A stretch of 64,000 bases of DNA from contig CAKZOU010000046.1 in the NCBI GenBank assembly GCA_937138255.1, positions 18,616-82,615 of the forward strand, written 5' to 3'. The translations under genes were made by a program, and so were the position numbers. Below, one piece after another: positions 25,893 through 33,682 of this stretch (within the stretch, counting starts at the first letter, position 1; every line of letters starts with the position of its first letter). A model generated the notes under the pieces. That model was not told the DNA's origin and did not search any database. It saw only the letters and a list, made by a program, of their open reading frames with translations. Source of the DNA: an uncultured Paracoccaceae bacterium. Lineage in GTDB: Bacteria; Pseudomonadota; Alphaproteobacteria; Rhodobacterales; Rhodobacteraceae.

Positions 25893-27506
25893 ATGTCTGA
25901 ACCGACCTCCGGCCGCCCCTTGGGCGCGCAGCTATCCCATATGCTCCGCTCGCGCGGGGTTGATGTGATCTTCGGGATACCGGGCGTGCATAACCAGGAG
26001 ATGTATCGCGGCATCGAAGAAGCCGGGATCACCCATGTCCTCACGCGGCACGAACAGGGCGCGGGCTTCATGGCCGATGGGTATGCCCGGGCCACGGGGC
26101 GGCCCGGCGTCTGCTACATCATCACCGGGCCGGGCTTGTGCAACATCATGACCCCACTCGGGCAGGCCTATTCGGATAGCGTCTCGGTTCTGGCGATCTC
26201 GTCCTGCCTGCCGCAAGGGGGCAGCGACGACGGGCGCTTGCACGAGATGCTGGATCAACGCGGGGCAGGGGCAGCGGTATGCGACTGGTCGCACGAGGCG
26301 GAAAGCGCCGAGGATGCCTATGCCCGAATTGATCAGGCCCTGGCCGAGTTTCAGGATCGCAGGCCGAGGCCCAAGCACCTGCAGGTGCCGATCCCGATGC
26401 TGGAAGGCGCGGCACCCGAGTTTCCGGCCGAGCCGATCCAGAGACCCGAGCCGCCGGTGGCGCCCGATGCGGGCCAGATTGCCGAGGCGGCGAAACTGCT
26501 CGCAGCGGCTCGGCGTCCGTTGGTGATCGTTGGTGGTGGCGCGCGCTCGGCAGCACCTGAGGCACGCGCATTGGTCGCCCACCTAAAGGCCGCAAGCCTC
26601 GCCAGCTATGCTGGCAGAGGCGTGATCGACCCGGATGATCCGTTGCACCTTGGCTCGGTTCTGGCCCGCCCCGACAGCGCCGAGATGATCGCTTCGTCCG
26701 ATTGCGTTCTGGTCGTAGGCTCGGTCTTGGCCGAGGTGGATATCTGGCGCGATAGCTCCGGCTTTGGCGAGGGGGCCAAGGTCATGCGCATCGACATCGA
26801 CCCTTCGGTGCTGGCCCGCGATCCGCGTGTCGAACTTTCGATCCACGCCGACGCTGGGCTCGCGCTCAAGGCTTTGACCGCCGCCTTTTCTGGGGCCGCG
26901 ATCCAGTCGACGTGGACGGTCTCCGAGACCCTCGACGCCCGCCGCCGCTGGCGCGCGCAGGTCGAGGCCGAACGCCCCGGCATCCTGCCCGTGGCCGACG
27001 CGATGCGCGAGGTCTTGCCGGAAGATGCGCTGATCTATTCCGACATGACCCAGTTCGCCTATGCCACCAAAGAGGTTTATCCGCTCAAACATCCCGGCCT
27101 CTGGCATCACCCCTATGGCTTTGGCACCCTCGGCTATGCGCTCCCCGCAGCCATCGGCGGCAAGATCGGCGTGGGTGACCGCGCGGTGATCGCCATCGCG
27201 GGGGACTATGGATTTCAGTATACGATCCAAGAGCTTGGCGTTGCGGTCGAGCTGGGCCTCAGCCTGCCGATCCTCCTGTGGGACAATGGCAAACTGGGCG
27301 AGATCGAGGCCAGCATGGTCCGCGCCCAGATCGCGCCCAATGCGGTGATCCAGCGCAATCCCGATTTCCTCAAGCTGGCCGAAGCCTATGGCGCTGCTTC
27401 TGCCCAGCCTGCAAGCCTCGCCGAATTCAAGCGCGATCTGGCCGCCGCCCTCAAGGCGGACGGCCCGACGATCATCCGCGTGACCTCGGACGTAGCCCTC
27501 GGCTAG
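25893..27506 (+). CDS. Thiamine-diphosphate-dependent decarboxylase, AruI-like
   Basis: ThDP enzyme of the acetolactate synthase/pyruvate decarboxylase superfamily, 537 residues. The N-terminal PYR domain has the catalytic Glu in TRHEQGAGFMADGYARATGRPGV, the middle domain follows, and the C-terminal PP domain has the ThDP/Mg site GDYGFQYTIQELGVAVELGL with the later DNGKLGEIE. The closest functional group I recognise is 5-guanidino-2-oxopentanoate decarboxylase (AruI, arginine transamination pathway), but benzoylformate-decarboxylase or acetolactate-synthase-like activity is possible. No regulatory subunit adjoins. It is transcriptionally tied to trkH; its stop shares CTAG with the next, convergent gene. 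Confidence 0.8.
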   Translation: MSEPTSGRPLGAQLSHMLRSRGVDVIFGIPGVHNQEMYRGIEEAGITHVLTRHEQGAGFMADGYARATGRPGVCYIITGPGLCNIMTPLGQAYSDSVSVLAISSCLPQGGSDDGRLHEMLDQRGAGAAVCDWSHEAESAEDAYARIDQALAEFQDRRPRPKHLQVPIPMLEGAAPEFPAEPIQRPEPPVAPDAGQIAEAAKLLAAARRPLVIVGGGARSAAPEARALVAHLKAASLASYAGRGVIDPDDPLHLGSVLARPDSAEMIASSDCVLVVGSVLAEVDIWRDSSGFGEGAKVMRIDIDPSVLARDPRVELSIHADAGLALKALTAAFSGAAIQSTWTVSETLDARRRWRAQVEAERPGILPVADAMREVLPEDALIYSDMTQFAYATKEVYPLKHPGLWHHPYGFGTLGYALPAAIGGKIGVGDRAVIAIAGDYGFQYTIQELGVAVELGLSLPILLWDNGKLGEIEASMVRAQIAPNAVIQRNPDFLKLAEAYGAASAQPASLAEFKRDLAAALKADGPTIIRVTSDVALG

Positions 27507-29197
27507 TCCCAGCAGCCAACGAGAACGGTGATATCTGCCGCGGCGCGGGATAGTTCCTCGGCGCTCAGGTTGCCGCCGCGAGCCGTTGTTCCCGCGCGGA
27601 TTCCAGCGGCGGAAAGGGCCGGCAGCAGGGCATCGGTATCGAGCGCGAAGTTGACGTCTTCGGGAAGCTGCGGGCCGCCGCTTTGCCGCGGCAAGAGCAT
27701 CCCCAGCACCGCGCCGCCCGCATCAAGAACCGGCCCGCCCGCGTCGCCCGCCTGAACGGCGATCTTTAGGCGCTTGACCGTCTCCTCGCCATTCAACCCG
27801 CGCAGATCGGAGAGGGCGCCAAGGCTCAAGGTCGGCATCGACAGGACGCCGCCATAGGAATAGCCGGCAACGGCAATCTCGGAACCGAGCTTGGGAACCG
27901 CCGTCTGGAAGCGGGCCGAGGCAATCGGTGCCTGCCGCTCAGTGGGGATCAGGATCGCGACCCCGAGCCCCATGTCGCTATGGGCAAGCCGCATCGGCAC
28001 CTCGCCCTCAATGGTCAGCGCGCCGCAATTTGCTGTAACGGCCGAGGTGGTCAGCACCGCGCCTGAGGCGTCGATGTAAAAGCCGGAGGCCGAGGATTTC
28101 GGGTGGCGGATCTCAAGACCCGAAACCAGATCGGGCGACTGGCTCTCGTCAAGCGCCACCATTTCGGGATCAAGCACGCCGGCGGTCGCGGCGAACGAGG
28201 TGCGCATTTCGGTCCAGAGGCGGCTGCGGCGTTCTTCGTCACCGGCAGGCCACACTAGGGCTATGCCTTTGATGGCGTCTCCCTCCAGCCGCGCAAAGAC
28301 CGAGGTATGCACGGTATCGCTCCGTCCCTCGATTTCAAAAGAGCCGCCCCGGATACGGCGCGAACCGTCGCGAGGAACGATCGTCAATGTCTGGAGGACA
28401 TCATAAAGGCTCTGCAGCCGCCGTTCATCGCCCCGCTGGCTGATCAAGAGCACCTGAGCGGCAAGTTCGTTTGCGGCGGCGTATTTCGCGAAAGGCGGTT
28501 CGTAGCCCTCAAAAGCAACGATATCGAGCGGGATCTTGACCGAAACGCCAGCGGTGGCGTCGGTGACCGTCTCAAGCCCCAATCCCTCAAAAACCGCGTT
28601 GTACTCGGTCAAAAGCGCCGCACGTTGGCCCGTTGTCAAAACCCCGGTCGCCTCGTGGCCTCGGGCGATCTGCCAAGCCTCCATCGCCGCCCGCGATCCA
28701 CGGCCAAAAGATCCGTCGATACCCGAGTTGTAGAAACCCGCCCAGCGGAGGGCGATCTGCAGCTCTTCCTTCTCGCTTTGGTTCAAAAGGGCCTCGGAGG
28801 CAATCGCCTGCTGAACGGTCTCGTCGGCGGGGCCGGCGGGCTCGATCGGGGCGGTGGGTGCGGCTGCCACAACAGGCGCGCCGACAGGCCAGATCCGGGC
28901 CTGATAATTGCCGCCGTCAGAGACAAAGGCATCGCCGGGCACGGTGCCGCTGTTGATGAGCCTGGAAAGCACTGACTCCGCTTCGCCCCGTTCGAAGGGC
29001 CCCAAGGCGATGGCAAACCAGCCCGAGGACAGCGCATAACCTTCAACATTGGCAAGGCTGCCAGAATAGGCCGCAGCAAGCTCGGCCGCTTCGGAAGAGG
29101 TGGGCCGGGCGGCAATCTGGACCCAAGCCTGATCCTGTGCGGCAGCGGACAAAGGGGCAAAGAAAAGGACTAGAACAAAAAGAAATCGTCTCAGCAT
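27503..29197 (-). CDS. Exported protein with SPOR-like, peptidoglycan-binding and degenerate trypsin-like domains
   Basis: Secreted or periplasmic protein of 564 residues. After a signal peptide (MLRRFLFVLVLFFAPLSAAA) comes a SPOR-like region (about 24-105), a PG-binding-1 domain (about 141-195, LQIALRWAGFYNSGIDGSFG), a middle domain of unknown type and a trypsin-like domain (about 362-525). In the latter, the His position of the usual TNAHVV is replaced (TTSAVTA, 383-389) and the nucleophile motif reads GDAGGP (484-489) with Ala for Ser; the Asp (about 408) is kept. It should therefore be catalytically dead and more likely act in binding or regulation at the cell wall. It is divergent from glyQ. 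Confidence 0.78.
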   Translation of the reverse strand: MLRRFLFVLVLFFAPLSAAAQDQAWVQIAARPTSSEAAELAAAYSGSLANVEGYALSSGWFAIALGPFERGEAESVLSRLINSGTVPGDAFVSDGGNYQARIWPVGAPVVAAAPTAPIEPAGPADETVQQAIASEALLNQSEKEELQIALRWAGFYNSGIDGSFGRGSRAAMEAWQIARGHEATGVLTTGQRAALLTEYNAVFEGLGLETVTDATAGVSVKIPLDIVAFEGYEPPFAKYAAANELAAQVLLISQRGDERRLQSLYDVLQTLTIVPRDGSRRIRGGSFEIEGRSDTVHTSVFARLEGDAIKGIALVWPAGDEERRSRLWTEMRTSFAATAGVLDPEMVALDESQSPDLVSGLEIRHPKSSASGFYIDASGAVLTTSAVTANCGALTIEGEVPMRLAHSDMGLGVAILIPTERQAPIASARFQTAVPKLGSEIAVAGYSYGGVLSMPTLSLGALSDLRGLNGEETVKRLKIAVQAGDAGGPVLDAGGAVLGMLLPRQSGGPQLPEDVNFALDTDALLPALSAAGIRAGTTARGGNLSAEELSRAAADITVLVGCWD

Positions 29198-29321
29198 GGG
29201 TATTGGGCTCGGGTCACAGGTTTTGGCCCTTTCGGGCATTGGCGGGCAACCTAACAGGAAGAACGCGCTGTGCAGCAGGAAAATATGCCAATCGAGACGA
29301 ATTCTGATGGCTTTGGGCTGA

Positions 29322-29350
29322 TTGACCCTCACGGTCGCTCAGCCTATTGA
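29322..29350 (+). promoter_or_regulatory. Possible glyQ operon promoter
   Basis: TTGACC (29322-29327) and TATTGA (29345-29350) are separated by 17 bases and would start transcription about 20 bases before the glyQ ATG. The -10 is only a partial match. Confidence 0.42.
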
Positions 29351-29377
29351 GGCAGCCAAACCAGAGCGAGCGTGATC

Positions 29378-30295
29378 ATGGCCGACAAACCCCGTTCCTT
29401 TCAGGAAATCATCCTGCGGCTTCAGGCCTATTGGGCCTCGAAGGGTTGTGCCGTGCTTCAGCCCTACGACATGGAAGTGGGTGCAGGGACCTTCCATCCG
29501 GCCACGACGCTCCGCAGCCTTGGCAACAAATCCTGGGCTGCGGCCTATGTGCAGCCCTCGCGCCGCCCGACCGATGGCCGCTATGGCGAGAACCCCAACC
29601 GCCTGCAGCACTATTACCAGTATCAGGTGCTCATCAAACCAAGCCCGCCCGATCTTCAGGATCTCTATCTCGGCTCGCTCGCCGCGATCGGCATCGACGC
29701 AAGCCTGCACGACATCCGCTTTGTCGAGGACGACTGGGAGAGCCCGACGCTGGGCGCCTGGGGCCTCGGCTGGGAGGTCTGGTGCGATGGCATGGAGGTC
29801 TCGCAGTTTACCTATTTCCAGCAGGTCGGCGGGCATGACTGCAAGCCGGTCTCGGGCGAATTGACCTACGGGCTTGAACGCCTTGCCATGTATGTCCTTG
29901 GCATCGACCATGTGATGGATATGCCCTTCAACGATCCGCAATCGCCGATCCCGCTGAAATACGGGGATATCTTCCGCCAGACCGAGGAAGAATACAGCCG
30001 CCACAATTTTGATGGCGCGACGACCGAGATGCTCTTGCGCCATTTCGAGGATGCCGAGGCCGAATGCAGCCGTCTTCTCGATATGCCCGCCGACGATCCT
30101 AAAACCGGCAAACGGATCATTCTGGCCCACCCCGCCTATGACCAGTGCATCAAGGCCTCGCACCTTTTCAACCTGCTCGACGCGCGCGGCGTGATCTCGG
30201 TCACCGAACGCCAGGCCTATATCGGCCGCGTCCGCGCGCTCGCCAAGAAATGCGCCGACGCTTTCGTGATGACGGACGCGGGGGCCTCGGTATGA
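29378..30295 (+). CDS. glyQ: Glycine--tRNA ligase alpha subunit
   Basis: Alpha chain of the bacterial heterotetrameric glycyl-tRNA synthetase, 305 residues, holding the class II aminoacylation core. It opens [18 protein letters not shown] and includes [34 protein letters not shown] and YGLERLAMY, all typical. I use the ATG at 29378; a GTG two codons earlier is in frame. Its stop overlaps the FkbM gene start in ATGA (30292-30295). The beta subunit is two genes downstream rather than adjacent. Confidence 0.97.
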   Translation: MADKPRSFQEIILRLQAYWASKGCAVLQPYDMEVGAGTFHPATTLRSLGNKSWAAAYVQPSRRPTDGRYGENPNRLQHYYQYQVLIKPSPPDLQDLYLGSLAAIGIDASLHDIRFVEDDWESPTLGAWGLGWEVWCDGMEVSQFTYFQQVGGHDCKPVSGELTYGLERLAMYVLGIDHVMDMPFNDPQSPIPLKYGDIFRQTEEEYSRHNFDGATTEMLLRHFEDAEAECSRLLDMPADDPKTGKRIILAHPAYDQCIKASHLFNLLDARGVISVTERQAYIGRVRALAKKCADAFVMTDAGASV

Positions 30296-30999
30296 GCGAG
30301 GCGGCTCCAGGGGCCGACGCTCCCGATCCGCGCGTTGCGGAACTGGAGGCCAGGTTGTCCAAGCTCAAGCGGAGAGAGCAACGCAATTTGCGGCAAGCGC
30401 GCGCGCATGGGTTTCTCGACGGTATTCTTGCTCTCCTTCGTCCCGGCGATGTGGTGATCGACTGTGGCGCGAATGTCGGCGACGTGTCCGCGCGCCTTGC
30501 CGCGACGGGCGCGACGGTCATCGCCTTTGAACCCGATCCCTATGCCATTGAGAAACTGTCGGAGCGGCTGGCAGGCTGTGATAACGTCACTTTGCATCAG
30601 CAGGCCGTCTCGACCGAGGCCGGGACGCTCAAGTTGATGCGCGCCTCTAACTTTGATGACAACCCCAAGGGCGGCTCGGTCAAGAGCACGCTTCTATCTG
30701 GGGGGCGGGGCATCAGCGAAGAGGATTCCATCGAGGTCGAGGTGATTGATTTTGTTGCCTTCCTGCGTGACCTTGTGGCCAAGAGCGGACCTATCGCTTT
30801 CCTGAAAATGGATATTGAAGGGGCCGAGCTTGCCCTTCTGCGCGCAATGGACGAAGCCGGGCTTTTCGCCGATATCCGCTGTCTCGTGGCCGAAACCCAT
30901 GAGCGCAAATTCAAGGATCTGAGGTCCGATTATCGCGCCCTTCGCGATACCATCTCGGAGAAATATTCTCCGCAACACGTCAATCTGGATTGGATATGA
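30292..30999 (+). CDS. FkbM family methyltransferase
   Basis: SAM-dependent methyltransferase of 235 residues. After a short helical, charged N-terminus (about 13-37, possible coiled coil) comes the SAM-binding motif [13 protein letters not shown] (about 54-66), the acidic loop [12 protein letters not shown] and the FkbM-typical [17 protein letters not shown] near residue 165. FkbM enzymes usually O-methylate sugars or polyketides; the substrate here is unknown. It is coupled at both ends by ATGA overlaps, to glyQ upstream and the DUF6446-like gene downstream, an unusual position between the glycyl-tRNA synthetase subunits. Confidence 0.87.
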   Translation: MSEAAPGADAPDPRVAELEARLSKLKRREQRNLRQARAHGFLDGILALLRPGDVVIDCGANVGDVSARLAATGATVIAFEPDPYAIEKLSERLAGCDNVTLHQQAVSTEAGTLKLMRASNFDDNPKGGSVKSTLLSGGRGISEEDSIEVEVIDFVAFLRDLVAKSGPIAFLKMDIEGAELALLRAMDEAGLFADIRCLVAETHERKFKDLRSDYRALRDTISEKYSPQHVNLDWI

Positions 31000-31526
31000 C
31001 CGGTAAATTTCTCACCCTGATCCTTGTCCTCGCCGCCGCAATTGCTGGCGGTTCGCTCTATTATCTTCAGGTCTATGCCTATTACGACGAGGTGACCGAT
31101 GCTGAGGCGGGCGGAGTGACGCTTGTTGCCAACGCAATCGGCAAGCCGATCAAGATCGTCTACGACGATTTTCAGGCCATCGACTCCGACAGCTCGCCCC
31201 TGCGTTTCCGCGCCTGTTTTTCTGTGACCAACAGCCTTGGGATGCTGACGGAAAATTTCCGGGTCTACGAGGATCCGGTGCCCACTGTGGCCCCAAGCTG
31301 GTTCGACTGCTTCGACGCCAAGGCGCTGGGCGCGGCGCTCGAAGAAGGCACCGCTATTGCCTTCATGGGTGAGGAAAATATCCACTACGGCTTTGACCGT
31401 GTGGTCGCTGTCCTGCCCAATGGCCGCGGCTTTGCATGGCACCAGATCAACCATTGCGGCGAGGTCGTCTTTGACGGCAACCCCGCGCCCGAAGGCTGCC
31501 CGCCTGTCCCGGAAGGACTGCAATAA
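30996..31526 (+). CDS. DUF6446-like membrane-anchored protein
   Basis: Protein of 176 residues of unknown function with one N-terminal transmembrane anchor (GKFLTLILVLAAAIAGGSLYY) and a periplasmic domain. That domain has conserved-looking cysteines in FRACFSVT, WFDCFD, INHCGE and PEGCPP, suggesting disulfides. I recall similar proteins beside glyS in Rhodobacteraceae (DUF6446). It begins inside the FkbM stop (ATGA), and its TAA overlaps the glyS ATG by one base (TAATG), so it is locked into the glyQ-glyS operon. Confidence 0.75.
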   Translation: MTGKFLTLILVLAAAIAGGSLYYLQVYAYYDEVTDAEAGGVTLVANAIGKPIKIVYDDFQAIDSDSSPLRFRACFSVTNSLGMLTENFRVYEDPVPTVAPSWFDCFDAKALGAALEEGTAIAFMGEENIHYGFDRVVAVLPNGRGFAWHQINHCGEVVFDGNPAPEGCPPVPEGLQ

Positions 31527-33613
31527 TGCCCGATCTTCTGATTGAACTCTTCTCCGAAGAAATCCCCGCCCGGATGCAGGCGCGGGCGGCGGAGGACCTC
31601 AAAGGCCTCGTGACCAACGGGCTTGTCGAGGCCGGGCTGACCTATTCGGGCGCAGCCGCCTTCGCCACGCCGCGCCGTCTGGCGCTGTCGGTCGAGGGGC
31701 TGTCGGGGGCGAGCAAGGCAGTGCGCGAAGAGCGTAAAGGCCCCGCGACGACCGCGCCGGATCAGGCGGTCGAGGGTTTTCTGCGCTCGACCGGACTCAC
31801 CCGCGATCAGCTCGAGGTGCGCGAGGCCGGCAAGGGTCAGGCCTATTTCGCGGTGATCGAGAAACCGGGCCGCGCGGCGGCCGAGATCATTGCCGAAGTG
31901 CTTGAACAGACGATCCGCACTTTCCCATGGCCCAAGTCCATGCGCTGGGGCGCGGGCAGCCTGCGCTGGGTGCGCCCGCTGCATTCGATCATCTGCATCC
32001 TGACTGACGAGGCCGGGGCGACGGTCGTCCCGCTCGAGATCGACGGGATCAGCGCAGGCAACACGACCCGCGGGCATCGGTTCCTTTCCAAAGGGGATAT
32101 CAAGGTTTCGGGGTTTGAGGATTATGAGGCCAAGCTGAAGAAGGCCCATGTGATCTTGCGGGCCGACGAACGCGCCGAGACGATCTGGCATGACGCCACC
32201 AATCAGGCCTTTGCCTCTGGCCTCGAAGTCGTTGAGGACAAAGGGCTTTTGGCCGAGGTCTCGGGCCTTGTCGAATGGCCTGTGGTGCTCTCGGGCAAGA
32301 TCGGCGAGGCCTTCCTTGGCCTGCCGCCAGAGGTGCTCCAGACCTCGATGAAGGAACATCAAAAGTTCTTCTCCGTCCGCAACCCGCGCTCGGGGCGGAT
32401 CGAGGGCTTTGTCACCGTCGCCAATACCGAAACCGCCGATCACGGCGAAACGATCCTGAAGGGCAATCAAAAGGTTCTTTCGGCGCGGCTGTCGGATGCG
32501 CGGTTTTTCTATGAGAACGACCTGCGCGTCGCCAAGGCGGGCATGGGCGACTGGCTCGACGGCCTCGCCAATGTGACCTTCCACAACAAACTGGGCTCGC
32601 AGCGCGACCGGATTGCCCGCATCGCAGCCCTTGCCCGCGAGATCGCGCCCAAGGTTGGTGCGGATCCCGCACAGGCCGAAGAGGCCGCCAGCATCGCCAA
32701 GGCCGATCTGCGTTCGGCGATGGTCGGCGAATTCCCCGAGCTTCAGGGCGTGATGGGCCGCTACTATGCGCTGGCCGCGGGCCGTGCACCCGAGGTGGCC
32801 GACGCCGCCCGCGACCACTATTCGCCGCTGGGCCCGTCTGACGACGTTCCGACCGCGCCCGCCTCGGTCGCCGTGGCGCTCGCCGACAAGCTCGACACGC
32901 TCACCGGCTTCTGGGCCATCGACGAGAAACCGACCGGCTCGAAAGACCCCTTCGCCCTGCGCCGCGCCGCGTTGGGGGTGATCAGGTTGGTGTTGGGGAA
33001 TGGGTTGCGGATGTCACTTGGTGGCGCCTGGCACGACCATCGCGAAACTGTTGCCTCCAATGCGCAAGGTGGAGCAATGGCGGATATTGCCGACCTCCTC
33101 TCCTTCTTCCACGACCGCCTCAAGGTCTTCCTGCGCGACGAGGGGATCCGTCACGATGTGATCGACGCCTGCCTTGCCATGCCGGGCAGCGATGATCTGA
33201 CGCTTCTGGTCAAACGTGCCCGGGCGCTGTCGGGGTTCATGGGGACAGAGGACGGCGAAAACCTGATCCAAGGCTACAAGCGCGCCAATAACATCCTGAC
33301 GCAGGCCGAAGAGAAGGACGGGGTCGAATATTCCTATGGTGCGGATGTGAAATTTGCCGAGGGCGACGAGGAAAAGGCGCTTTTTGCCGCGCTTGATCGC
33401 GCCGAGGCCGAGATTGCTCCGGCGATGAAGGCCGAGGATTTCGGCGCGGCGATGGCGGCGATGGCCGCGCTTCGTGCGCCGATTGATGCCTTCTTCACCG
33501 CTGTTCAGGTGAATTCCGACAATCAGGTGGTGCGCCGCAACCGGCTTAACCTTCTATCTCGCATCCGCAGCATCTGTCTTTCGGTGGCCGACCTCAATCG
33601 CATCGAAGGCTAG
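31526..33613 (+). CDS. glyS: Glycine--tRNA ligase beta subunit
   Basis: Beta chain of glycyl-tRNA synthetase, 695 residues, responsible for tRNA recognition. It opens LLIELFSEEIPARMQ, contains FPWPKSMRWG and RWVRPLHSIICILTDE, an HD-like segment near RDHYSPLGPSDDVP and a C-terminal anticodon-binding-like helical domain with NRLNLLSRIRSICLSVADLNRIEG. GGAAGGA lies before the ATG, which overlaps the preceding stop by one base. The full complement for glycyl-tRNA charging is thus in this operon. Confidence 0.97.
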   Translation: MPDLLIELFSEEIPARMQARAAEDLKGLVTNGLVEAGLTYSGAAAFATPRRLALSVEGLSGASKAVREERKGPATTAPDQAVEGFLRSTGLTRDQLEVREAGKGQAYFAVIEKPGRAAAEIIAEVLEQTIRTFPWPKSMRWGAGSLRWVRPLHSIICILTDEAGATVVPLEIDGISAGNTTRGHRFLSKGDIKVSGFEDYEAKLKKAHVILRADERAETIWHDATNQAFASGLEVVEDKGLLAEVSGLVEWPVVLSGKIGEAFLGLPPEVLQTSMKEHQKFFSVRNPRSGRIEGFVTVANTETADHGETILKGNQKVLSARLSDARFFYENDLRVAKAGMGDWLDGLANVTFHNKLGSQRDRIARIAALAREIAPKVGADPAQAEEAASIAKADLRSAMVGEFPELQGVMGRYYALAAGRAPEVADAARDHYSPLGPSDDVPTAPASVAVALADKLDTLTGFWAIDEKPTGSKDPFALRRAALGVIRLVLGNGLRMSLGGAWHDHRETVASNAQGGAMADIADLLSFFHDRLKVFLRDEGIRHDVIDACLAMPGSDDLTLLVKRARALSGFMGTEDGENLIQGYKRANNILTQAEEKDGVEYSYGADVKFAEGDEEKALFAALDRAEAEIAPAMKAEDFGAAMAAMAALRAPIDAFFTAVQVNSDNQVVRRNRLNLLSRIRSICLSVADLNRIEG

Positions 33614-33682
33614 TAAAACCAAAGGTTTTCCTTGCTGCGAATCGCAATGCGCCTAAAGTGCGGGCAGCAGGAGAACGCCGCA

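Noticed and set aside
33615..33629. AAAACC-AAA-GGTTTT hairpin after glyS as a terminator
   Set aside because: Only six weak pairs with a 3-base loop and no GC-rich stem; unlikely to stop transcription.
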